Assembly: GCA_900544995.1 (NCBI GenBank)
Contig: UQXC01000083.1
Coordinates: 1 to 5,491, forward strand
DNA from: an uncultured Collinsella sp.
GTDB lineage: Bacteria > Actinomycetota > Coriobacteriia > Coriobacteriales > Coriobacteriaceae
Reading direction: 5' to 3'
Length of the DNA stretch: 5,491 nt
The notes under the pieces are model-generated. The model ran no database searches. It saw only the letters and a list, made by a program, of their open reading frames with translations, and was not told the origin of the DNA. Numbering within the stretch: position 1 is the stretch's first letter; each line of letters starts with the position of its first letter. Both the position numbers and the translations under genes were made by a program. This document shows positions 1 through 5,414 of the stretch, in pieces.

Positions 1-57
1 CACGGCGAGCGCCGAGGCAAACCCCCGGCGCGACATTTCAAAATCAAACGCGCGCAT
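1..57 (-). CDS. N-terminus of a twin-arginine (Tat) signal protein, partial
   Basis: Only the first 19 codons are inside the window; the gene runs off the left edge. They read MRAFDFEMSRRGFASALAV, a good Tat signal start: an S-R-R-G-F motif (residues 9-13) followed by the beginning of a hydrophobic stretch. The ATG at 57 lies 2 nt after the hydrogenase stop codon. A GAGGGG element (69-74, inside the hydrogenase gene) sits 11 nt upstream, so translational coupling is likely. A second ATG at 36 would start directly at MSRRGF but has no clear ribosome-binding site. Tat substrates are exported folded, often with a redox cofactor, and some are lipoproteins. The mature part is not visible, so the function is unknown. 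It is not the hydrogenase small subunit, because that domain is already fused to the hydrogenase next door. Confidence 0.7.
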   Translation of the reverse strand, partial: MRAFDFEMSRRGFASALAV

Positions 58-59
58 CG

Positions 60-1871
60 CTAGCACGTCCCCTCGTTAGGCATCGTCCATGCGTGATGGT
101 CGGTATGCAGCAATTCCTCGGCCAGCGGCGAGAGCGGCTCGCCCAAGAACTCGCGGTAGCACGCCTGGACATCGGGATTCTCGTGCGAGAAGCGAATGTC
201 CGCCTTCGCATCCAGGCCCCACAGTACCTGGCCGCGCTCGGCTGCCAGCTCGCAACCGTCGTGGATAGGCTGACCGCCGCCACCGACGCAGCCGCCCGGG
301 CATGCCATAACCTCGACGAAGTCATAGCTCACACGGCCGTCGCGAATCGCATCGAGTAGGCGGGCGGCGTTGCCCAGCCCGTGCGCCACGGCGACGCGCA
401 CCTTGGTGCCATCGATATCGGCCACGGCCTCCTTCCAGCCGTCCAGGCCGCGCACGTCGGTAAAGAAATCGGCGTCGGGGTTCTTGCCCGTCACCAGGTA
501 ATAGGCCGAGCGCACGGCGGCCTCCATCACGCCGCCCGTGGCGCCAAAGATCACACCCGCGCCTGTGCCAAAGCCCAGCGGCGTATCGAGCGGCTCCTCA
601 ACCAGCGTGTCCACGCTCACGTGGCTCGCGCGGATCATGCGCACCATCTCGCGCACCGTCAGCGCAACGTCCACATCGGGTGCGCCGCCCTCGCCCACCA
701 TGCTCGGCAGCGTGCACTCGGCCTTCTTGGCCGTGCACGGCATAACGGACACCACGAACAGTCGCTCGGGCTCCACGCCCAGCACCTTGGCGTAGTAGGT
801 CTTGGCGATGGCGCCGAACATCTGCTGCGGCGACTTGGACGTGGACAGGCTGTCGACAAACTCCGGATAGCGCGCCTTCACAAAGCGCACCCAGCCCGGG
901 CAGCAGCTCGTAAACATGGGCCAGCCGCGGCTATCGTCCTCACCCTTAGCGGCGGCACCCAGGCGCTCGAGCAGCTCGGAGCCCTCCTCCATAATGGTGA
1001 GATCAGCCGAGAAGTCGGTGTCGAACACGTACTCAAAGCCCACGCGGCGCAGCGCGCAAGCCAGGCGCTCGACGGTAGCCTCCTCGCGCGGAATGCCGAG
1101 CTCCTCGCCCCAGGCGCTTCGCACGGCCGGCGCAATCTGCACCAACACGATCTTGTCAGGATTAGCGAGCGCGTCAAACACGATCTCGGTATCGTCGCGC
1201 TCACGCAGTGCGCCCGTCGGACAATGCGTAATGCACTGGCCGCACGCGACGCAATCGGTCTTGCCGATCGGCGCGCGCCCGCGGGTACCCACGGCGGTAT
1301 GCGTGGCGCGGTTGGTCAGGTCCCAAATCCCCAGGCCCTGCACGCTCTCGCACACCTTGATGCAGCGCATGCATTTAATGCACTTGTCGTTTTCGCGGAT
1401 GATGGGGAAATCGAAATCCCAGCCCTCGCCCGCCAAATGCCTTTGATACGGCAGATAGAAAATGCCCAGGTCGTTGGCGATGGTCTGCAGGTTGCAGTTG
1501 CCGCTGCGCACGCAGCTCGTGCACTGCGAATCGTGCTGGGACAGCAGCAGCTGCACGTTGGTGCGACGGGCCTCGCGGGCCTTGGGGCTGTTGGTGTGGA
1601 CCACCATGCCGTCGAGCACGTAGTTGTTGCAGGCGGCAACCAGCTGGTCGCAGCCCTCGACCTCGACCACGCATACGCGGCAGCCGCCGATCTCGTTCAG
1701 ATCGCGCAGGTAGCACAGGGTGGGAATCTGGATGCCGACGGACTTGGCTGCGTCCAGGATCGTGGTGTGCTCGGGAACCACAACCTCGCAGTTATCGATA
1801 GTGAGCTTGACCATATTGTGCGCTCCGTTTTCGGTGTTGTCGCTGACGGTGGTTTTGTTGGGCTCTACCAT
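60..1871 (-). CDS. hydA: [FeFe]-hydrogenase, modular group A type with NuoG-like N-terminus
   Basis: Cytoplasmic enzyme for reversible H2 formation (2H+ + 2e- = H2); 603 residues from this start and no signal peptide. Domains in order: a [2Fe-2S] domain (C53, C64, C67, C81); a NuoG-type His/Cys cluster motif (H113, C117, C120, C126); two [4Fe-4S] motifs (C164/167/170/174 and C207/210/213/217); and the H-cluster domain. All H-cluster signatures are intact: TSCCPGW at 321-327 (C323 as proton-relay cysteine, C324 as ligand), MPCTAKK at 377-383 (C379) and ACPGGCVGGGGQP at 523-535 (C524, C528). A conserved GEE occurs at 255-257. Residues from about 555 resemble the iron-hydrogenase small subunit (NPDVQACYREFL...LLHT). 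The chosen ATG overlaps the upstream gene by 7 bp and follows a strong GGAGGGAGG site. An internal ATG at 1814 (MVKLTIDN), with a weaker GGAG, would give 584 residues and matches the usual family start. Electrons probably come from the upstream flavoprotein. Confidence 0.95.
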   Translation of the reverse strand: MVEPNKTTVSDNTENGAHNMVKLTIDNCEVVVPEHTTILDAAKSVGIQIPTLCYLRDLNEIGGCRVCVVEVEGCDQLVAACNNYVLDGMVVHTNSPKAREARRTNVQLLLSQHDSQCTSCVRSGNCNLQTIANDLGIFYLPYQRHLAGEGWDFDFPIIRENDKCIKCMRCIKVCESVQGLGIWDLTNRATHTAVGTRGRAPIGKTDCVACGQCITHCPTGALRERDDTEIVFDALANPDKIVLVQIAPAVRSAWGEELGIPREEATVERLACALRRVGFEYVFDTDFSADLTIMEEGSELLERLGAAAKGEDDSRGWPMFTSCCPGWVRFVKARYPEFVDSLSTSKSPQQMFGAIAKTYYAKVLGVEPERLFVVSVMPCTAKKAECTLPSMVGEGGAPDVDVALTVREMVRMIRASHVSVDTLVEEPLDTPLGFGTGAGVIFGATGGVMEAAVRSAYYLVTGKNPDADFFTDVRGLDGWKEAVADIDGTKVRVAVAHGLGNAARLLDAIRDGRVSYDFVEVMACPGGCVGGGGQPIHDGCELAAERGQVLWGLDAKADIRFSHENPDVQACYREFLGEPLSPLAEELLHTDHHAWTMPNEGTC

Positions 1872-3697
1872 TCCAGGTTCCTCCCTCCGCGGAACGCGCC
1901 AAAGCCAAAGTGATCGCAGCGCAGGCAGCGGCTCGCCTCCTGACGCGCCTCCTGCTCGGTGAGACCCTGCTCGACCAGATTCCAATCGTGAATACGCTCG
2001 CCGGCTTCGCGCTCGCCCAGCTCGCAGCGGCCGCACTCATGCTTACCCTTAAACTGGACGGTCGGCAGCTCCACGTCGAGCTTAATCTTGTGGTCGAAAC
2101 CCAGGTAGCGGTCGATGTTTGCCGACGCCACGCGGCCGGCATTGATGGCGCGGATGACGGTAGCGGGGCCGGTCTGGCAGTCGCCGCCGCTAAAGAGGCC
2201 ATCGAAGTTGGGCACGGCGCCGTCCGAATCGGTGACGATGCAGCCCCACTTGCAGGCAATGCCCATCTCCTCAAACGGTTTGGAATCGATGTCCTGACCA
2301 ATGGCCACAAACACGCGCTCGCAGGGGATGACGCGCTCGGGCGTGGCGGCGGCACGCGGAGCCGGACGACCGCGGCGGGGCTCGCCGATAATCTGCGACT
2401 GCACGCGCAAGCCGCTCACGCGACCGTCTTCGCCCGTCTCGATGGCGAGCGGGGCTGTGAGCTCCAGAACCTCGCAGCCCTCGGCCTGGGCGCCGGCGAT
2501 CTCGGCATCCTGGGCCGTCATATCGCAGATGCGACGGCGATAGACAATGCTTACCTTTTCGGCACCGCAGCGCACGGCGGAGCGCGCCACGTCCATGGCC
2601 ACGTTGCCGCCGCCGATGACGCACACGCGCTGACCGCTCAGGTCGGGCAGCTCGTCATCGCCGATGGCGCGCAGCATCTTGACGGCCGACTCAACGCCGG
2701 GCGCTTCTTCGCCCGGAAGGCCGAGCTTCTTATCGCTGTGGGCACCGATGGCCAGGTAGACGGCATCGGACTCGTCGCGCAGGCGGGCAAGCTCCTCGCC
2801 GTTGACGGAGTGATCGAGCTCAACGTCGATGCCGGCGCTCAAGATCCAGTCGATCTCGGCCTGCAGGCGCTCGCGCGGCAGACGATAGCTGGGGATGCCG
2901 TAGCGCAGCATGCCGCCCAAGTGGTGGCGCTGCTCAAAAATGGTCACCTTGTGGCCCATCACGGCCAGGTAGTAGGCACAGGAAAGGCCGGCCGGGCCGC
3001 CGCCGATCACGGCGATGCGCTTGCCGGTGTTGTCCACTACATGCGGCTTGTGGTCGTTGAGGTCACTGTGCTCAACGGCAAAACGCTTGAGGGCGAGAAT
3101 GTTCATGGGATCATCGACCATGCCACGGCGGCAGTGCATCTCGCAGGGATGCTCGCACACCAAGCCGCAGACGAGCGGCAGTGGGTTGTTCTTGCGGATG
3201 ACCTTGACGGCGTCGGCATAACGGCCTGCCTCGACGAGCGAGATGTAACCGGGAATGTCGACGTGCGCCGGGCAGCCCGAGACACACGGGACGCGAGCCT
3301 CGCGGTCAAAGCCGCAGGAGTGCTCGCGGATGTGGTGCTCAAAATCGTCGCGAAAGCCGCGAATAGCCGTGAGTGCCATGGCGCCGGCCTCGTAGCCGAT
3401 GGCGCAGTCGCTCGAAAGGTAGATGGTGCGGGCCGTGCGCTCAATCAGGTTGAGCGTGGACTCATCGGCGCGCCCTTCGAGCACATCGGCAAGCAGGTCG
3501 CTCAGCGCGCTCAGGCCCACACGGCAGGGCGTGCACTTGCCGCAGCTCTGGGTGGAGCACAGGTTGACGAGCGCCGCCGTAAACTCAACGGGACACGGGG
3601 CGAGCGAACTCACCGCCAGACGGCGTCCGAGCGCATCGTGCAGGTCGTCCATGACGGCCTGAGCGTGGCTGCGTTCCATTACATGCAGTCGAGCCAT
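1865..3697 (-). CDS. NuoF iron-sulfur domain fused to GltD/NfnB-like NAD(P)H:FAD oxidoreductase (hydrogenase partner)
   Basis: Flavoprotein of 610 residues that probably exchanges electrons between NAD(P)H and the adjacent hydrogenase. Residues about 35-125 match the C-terminal [4Fe-4S] domain of NuoF (SCGKCTPCRVG at 51-61 with C52, C55, C58; fourth ligand C98 in SSDCAIG). The FMN/NADH-binding part of NuoF is absent. Residues about 128-200 form a GltD-type iron-sulfur region (PCVSGCPAHVDIP at 137-149; C177, C181, C185, C189). An FAD-binding IGGGPAG is at 231-237, a second nucleotide-binding IGGGNVAMD at 361-369, and a terminal FAD motif GLFSGGDCQTGPATV at 500-514. YRRR at 386-389 is compatible with NADPH, as in glutamate synthase small subunits, but does not prove it. 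C-terminal pairs C555/C558 and C591/C594 (EASRCLRCD) may bind metal. The ATG at 3697 was chosen because GAGGGG lies 5 nt upstream; a GTG at 3712 is also in frame. No glutamate synthase large subunit is present here, so glutamate synthesis is unlikely. Confidence 0.88.
   Translation of the reverse strand: MARLHVMERSHAQAVMDDLHDALGRRLAVSSLAPCPVEFTAALVNLCSTQSCGKCTPCRVGLSALSDLLADVLEGRADESTLNLIERTARTIYLSSDCAIGYEAGAMALTAIRGFRDDFEHHIREHSCGFDREARVPCVSGCPAHVDIPGYISLVEAGRYADAVKVIRKNNPLPLVCGLVCEHPCEMHCRRGMVDDPMNILALKRFAVEHSDLNDHKPHVVDNTGKRIAVIGGGPAGLSCAYYLAVMGHKVTIFEQRHHLGGMLRYGIPSYRLPRERLQAEIDWILSAGIDVELDHSVNGEELARLRDESDAVYLAIGAHSDKKLGLPGEEAPGVESAVKMLRAIGDDELPDLSGQRVCVIGGGNVAMDVARSAVRCGAEKVSIVYRRRICDMTAQDAEIAGAQAEGCEVLELTAPLAIETGEDGRVSGLRVQSQIIGEPRRGRPAPRAAATPERVIPCERVFVAIGQDIDSKPFEEMGIACKWGCIVTDSDGAVPNFDGLFSGGDCQTGPATVIRAINAGRVASANIDRYLGFDHKIKLDVELPTVQFKGKHECGRCELGEREAGERIHDWNLVEQGLTEQEARQEASRCLRCDHFGFGAFRGGRNLEW
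1880..1888 (-). promoter_or_regulatory. Ribosome-binding site that sets the hydrogenase start
   Basis: On the minus strand the sequence GGAGGGAGG ends 8 nt before the ATG at 1871. It lies inside the last codons of the upstream gene. This favours the ATG at 1871 over the family-typical ATG at 1814, and it indicates that the two genes are translationally coupled, because the ATG overlaps the upstream TAG as ATGGTAG. Confidence 0.7.
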
Positions 3698-3718
3698 AAG
3701 ATCCCCTCTCACATGGCA

Positions 3719-3738
3719 GCCCGGAGGCGAGGCCGGGC
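3719..3738 (-). promoter_or_regulatory. GC-rich hairpin in the leader of the hydrogenase operon
   Basis: Perfect 6-bp inverted repeat (GCCCGG and CCGGGC) around an 8-nt loop, ending about 11 nt upstream of the ribosome-binding site GAGGGG (3703-3708). Seen directly in the sequence. The loop strand reads CCTCGCCT on the mRNA and could pair with the GAGG of the ribosome-binding site, so an alternative fold that hides it is possible. The regulatory role is inference. Confidence 0.35.
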
Positions 3739-3761
3739 GAAATTGCTACACGCACAACACT

Positions 3762-3782
3762 GACCTAAAAAGTTGTTAGGTC
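3762..3782. promoter_or_regulatory. 7-bp dyad GACCTAA / TTAGGTC upstream of the hydrogenase operon
   Basis: Perfect inverted repeat of 7 bp with a 7-bp spacer, 65 bp upstream of the start codon of the flavoprotein gene. It could be a protein-binding operator or an RNA hairpin in the leader. No T-run follows on the minus strand, so it is not a standard terminator. I do not recognise a regulator for it. Confidence 0.4.
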
Positions 3783-3858
3783 TCCACGCAGTTCGGCAGG
3801 CGGCATGAAATGTCACCCTCAGCGGTGAAATAGAACATTACCGCAGATAAATGCCATA

Positions 3859-3880
3859 TTTGATAAAACGCGTTACCAAA
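3859..3880. promoter_or_regulatory. AT-rich dyad, candidate operator/promoter region of the hydrogenase operon
   Basis: Two 8-bp half-sites, TTTGATAA and TTACCAAA, flank a 6-bp spacer (AACGCG); they are inverted copies with one mismatch (TTTGRTAA). The site lies in the AT-rich stretch about 3830-3930, where the operon promoter is expected, although no convincing -35/-10 pair could be picked. The half-site resembles the TTGTTAA-type half-site of the NADH/NAD+ sensor Rex, which often controls fermentation and hydrogenase genes. The spacer is longer than in the usual Rex site, so the assignment is tentative. Confidence 0.35.
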
Positions 3881-3927
3881 TTGCAATATTCAATGTGAAA
3901 AAGAGCGCCTTACTATTTTTCCTTTTT

Positions 3928-3989
3928 GATCCGTTTTCCTCCGTCTCCTTCGGATCACATGATCCCTTGGGAACGGAGGAAAACGGATC
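3928..3989. repeat. 62-bp near-perfect palindrome between the two transcription units
   Basis: Arms of 17 bp (3928-3944, beginning GATCCGTTTTCC, and 3973-3989) are perfect inverted copies. The 28 bp between them continue the same symmetry: 3952-3957 (GGATCA) pairs with 3960-3965 (TGATCC), with a mismatch at 3945/3972 and a 3x3 internal mismatch at 3949-3951/3966-3968. The centre falls exactly between 3958 and 3959. On the plus strand a GTTTTT run follows the right arm, so as a terminator it would act on plus-strand transcription, but no plus-strand gene is present. On the minus strand it is followed by A-rich sequence. It may instead be a dispersed intergenic palindrome, a cruciform-forming site or an mRNA 3'-end stabiliser. 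Confidence 0.75.
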
Positions 3990-3993
3990 GTTT

Positions 3994-4026
3994 TTGGTGC
4001 AAAAGGGCCAGGTTTGTTTGCACCAA
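3994..4026. repeat. 10-bp inverted repeat just after the flavodoxin/ferredoxin gene
   Basis: Perfect arms TTGGTGCAAA (3994-4003) and TTTGCACCAA (4017-4026) with a 13-nt loop, 11 bp beyond the stop codon of the minus-strand gene. It can form the 3'-end hairpin of that mRNA. On the minus strand it is followed by AAACG rather than a T-run, so it is not a canonical intrinsic terminator. The arm shares TTGGTGCA with the palindrome in front of the same gene (4882-4893). Confidence 0.5.
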
Positions 4027-4037
4027 TCTCACTTGCG

Positions 4038-4799
4038 CTAGATGAAGAGCTCGCATTCCTTCCGCGCGACGCAAACCTTGCTCAGCATCTGGGAAACAGC
4101 GGATAGTTTGTTGGAATCAAGCTTGCGAGCACCTCGCGGACATACGGCGATGCAGCGCATGCAGGAGATGCACGCCTCGCCAGCTGCTCGTTTGGGGTCA
4201 CTCTTGTCGATAGCGCAAACGGGGCACGCCGCGGCGCATGCACCGCAGGAGACACAATCCTCTGTTGCCTCGGGTGCCATGCGGTGACCTCCGGCTTGTT
4301 TATAAGGACGATTGCCGGGGATAGAGGGCCCGGACGCATCCTCAGCCAACAGCTTTTGCTGAATTTGCTGCGCAAACTCTGCGAGCTGCGCCGCATCCTG
4401 CGCATCCGGTCGCCCAGCAGCAAACTGACGAGCAACGGAATGCTCAGCAATAGCAGAAACCGCTGCAACAACCCTAAATACGGCGCGCTTCGCAACGTCC
4501 TCCAGCTCTACGAGCGTGTCCTCAAACGCGCGGTTTCCGTATACGCAAACCAAAACAGCCCGAGCCCCGTTGCCGCGCACCATGCCCAACCGGTCAGCCA
4601 CCACAGCCGGGATTCTACCGGCATACGCCGGCACAGAGATTACGGCCACGTCGTCCTCAGTCATCGAGACAGCGCTGAAATCTAGCCCGCTATCGGCCAG
4701 ATCGACGGTAACGGTATTCTTGCCCAGTGCCCCGGCCACAAGGCCAGACACCTTCCGCGTTCCACCCGTCGGACTAAACACAATTTCGAATACGCTCAT
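4038..4799 (-). CDS. EFR1-like flavodoxin domain plus two [4Fe-4S] clusters
   Basis: Soluble electron-transfer protein of 253 residues. The N-terminal part (about 1-150) looks like a flavodoxin: an FMN phosphate loop SPTGGTRK at 9-16, PAYAGRIP at 57-64 and VYGNRAFEDTLVEL at 86-99. The C-terminal part carries two [4Fe-4S] motifs, C182/C185/C188/C192 and C210/C213/C216/C220, joined by a linker of about 30 residues. The ending RKECELFI resembles the typical end of EFR1-family proteins. C195, directly after the CPV of the first motif, is extra compared with the usual CPxxAI. Such proteins move electrons between flavins and ferredoxin-type centres; partners are generally unknown. The ATG at 4799 is preceded by GGAGGG 7 nt upstream, which rules against the longer in-frame start at 4826. 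The gene appears to be its own unit, about 340 bp upstream of the hydrogenase operon. Confidence 0.85.
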   Translation of the reverse strand: MSVFEIVFSPTGGTRKVSGLVAGALGKNTVTVDLADSGLDFSAVSMTEDDVAVISVPAYAGRIPAVVADRLGMVRGNGARAVLVCVYGNRAFEDTLVELEDVAKRAVFRVVAAVSAIAEHSVARQFAAGRPDAQDAAQLAEFAQQIQQKLLAEDASGPSIPGNRPYKQAGGHRMAPEATEDCVSCGACAAACPVCAIDKSDPKRAAGEACISCMRCIAVCPRGARKLDSNKLSAVSQMLSKVCVARKECELFI

Positions 4800-4855
4800 C
4801 GAGGCACCCTCCCCTACGCCTGGCAACGCGTCAAGCCGCTTTCACATCCAGCCAG

Positions 4856-4893
4856 AGTATACGGCGCATGGGATCCCCGTTTTGGTGCACCAA
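4856..4893 (-). promoter_or_regulatory. Candidate promoter with a 12-bp palindromic operator
   Basis: On the minus strand a TATACT box (4856-4861, five of six matches to the -10 consensus) lies about 57 bp upstream of the start codon at 4799. No good -35 box sits 16-18 bp upstream. Instead there is a perfect palindrome, TTGGTGCACCAA (4882-4893), whose centre would fall near -38. This layout suits an activator overlapping the -35 region, or a repressor. A second, 8-bp palindrome GGGATCCC (4870-4877) lies between the two. Positions are seen directly; promoter function is inferred. Confidence 0.4.
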
Positions 4894-5009
4894 GCACCCC
4901 AATGCACCCACCCTACGCTGTCTGCCTCTTCGTTTTGTATAAATTACGGTACAGATTGCATATACTTACTGGATACCGCCGCGTTCTCCTGAGGTACCCC
5001 ATCCCGGCA

Positions 5010-5034
5010 CGTGCAAAAAACGGAGTATTCTGCA
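5010..5034 (+). repeat. Left copy of a 25-bp inverted-repeat pair
   Basis: Reads CGTGCA, then AAAAAC, then GGAGTATTCTGCA. The same outer blocks occur inverted at 5220-5244, with TTTTTT instead of AAAAAC between them: 19 of 25 positions match and the only differences are the six central ones. Together the copies enclose 235 bp, end to end, like terminal inverted repeats. Confidence 0.55.
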
Positions 5035-5075
5035 ACGTGACCGCGTCAGCACCGCCGCGGTTGGGCAAAACTGTA

Positions 5076-5122
5076 GGGCGCCGTATCATTCTAAGTCCCG
5101 ACATGGCGAGAATGACGCGCCC
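5076..5122. repeat. Bulged hairpin inside the inverted-repeat-bounded segment
   Basis: Two stacked helices: GGGCGC (5076-5081) pairs with GCGCCC (5117-5122), and TCATTCT (5086-5092) pairs with AGAATGA (5109-5115), separated by a small bulge and closing a 16-nt loop. A second, smaller hairpin lies just to the left (ACCGCG 5040-5045 with CGCGGT 5056-5061). This could be structured RNA or merely element structure; I do not recognise a riboswitch or known ncRNA family. Confidence 0.4.
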
Positions 5123-5219
5123 CTGCTCCGGAAAACGGCGAAATCTGACTCGGAACGCTCGCTAGGGATATCCGAAGGCCACCGTTGGCGACGTCGAATC
5201 ATATGCAGACAACTCGAAC

Positions 5220-5244
5220 TGCAGAATACTCCAAAAAATGCACG
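5220..5244 (-). repeat. Right copy of the 25-bp inverted-repeat pair
   Basis: On the minus strand it reads CGTGCA, TTTTTT, GGAGTATTCTGCA, the inverted partner of 5010-5034. No clear target-site duplication is visible next to the two copies. Confidence 0.55.
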
Positions 5245-5346
5245 GCGCACCCCATGGGACCCATTGCTGCATGGCAGAAAATAGGTCCTCGGCATCCCCC
5301 AGATGCATTCCCGAGAACATCACGTTTGAATTAGCGATGGACACGG

Positions 5347-5384
5347 CAAACAAAAGGGCCCGAGCGTTATTTGCTCGGGCCCTT
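5347..5384 (-). terminator. Intrinsic (Rho-independent) terminator of the gene at the right edge
   Basis: Perfect 12-bp stem (AAGGGCCCGAGC 5354-5365 with GCTCGGGCCCTT 5373-5384) with a 7-nt loop, followed on the minus strand by TTTTGTTTG. It lies about 30 bp beyond the stop codon at 5415 and separates that gene from everything to its left. Confidence 0.92.
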
Positions 5385-5414
5385 AGCTTGTCTCACGCTA
5401 GCGCGCGATGCGCA

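Larger units (their letters stand above)
4800..5414. other. Gene-free intergenic stretch
   Basis: No open frame here has a convincing ribosome-binding site, family motif or sensible context. The stretch contains the presumed leader and promoter of the flavodoxin/ferredoxin gene (4800-4893), a widely spaced inverted-repeat pair (5010-5034, 5220-5244) with internal hairpins, and the terminator of the gene at the right edge. The part between about 4900 and 5010 shows nothing recognisable apart from AT-rich sequence around 4930-4975. Confidence 0.6.

Noticed and set aside
381..1913. Long plus-strand open frame of 510 codons opposite the hydrogenase
   Set aside because: It is antisense to a gene with every catalytic motif intact, its translation is Ala/His/Gly-rich without a recognisable domain, and long antisense frames are expected in GC-rich DNA.
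1872..2036. Upstream extension of the hydrogenase frame to 2036
   Set aside because: The extra 55 residues are Arg/Ser/Gly-rich, lie wholly inside the upstream gene and show no family similarity; the ATG at 1871 has the strong ribosome-binding site.
3709..3714. Start-stop element (ATG directly followed by TGA) just before the flavoprotein ribosome-binding site
   Set aside because: It has no ribosome-binding site of its own and is most likely chance.
1910..3763. Long plus-strand open frame of 617 codons opposite the flavoprotein gene
   Set aside because: Same reasoning: the minus strand carries clear FAD, nucleotide and iron-sulfur motifs across the whole span, while the plus-strand translation is compositionally biased and motif-free.
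3928..3989. The 62-bp palindrome as the intrinsic terminator of the flavodoxin/ferredoxin gene
   Set aside because: On the minus strand the hairpin is followed by A-rich, not T-rich, sequence, so it does not fit a canonical terminator in the direction of transcription.
4902..5165. Plus-strand frame of 87 codons in the intergenic stretch
   Set aside because: No ribosome-binding site, no recognisable motif, and it crosses the hairpins and one repeat arm.
5150..5210. Possible cobalamin-type riboswitch because of a GCCACCG stretch
   Set aside because: The surrounding conserved blocks and fold of that riboswitch are not present, and no cobalamin gene is downstream.
5162..5353. Minus-strand frame of 63 codons that looks somewhat protein-like (for example FSAMQQWVPWGAPCIFW)
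   Set aside because: It starts with TTG inside the tail of the terminator, has no ribosome-binding site, and runs through one arm of the inverted repeat; at best it is a remnant.
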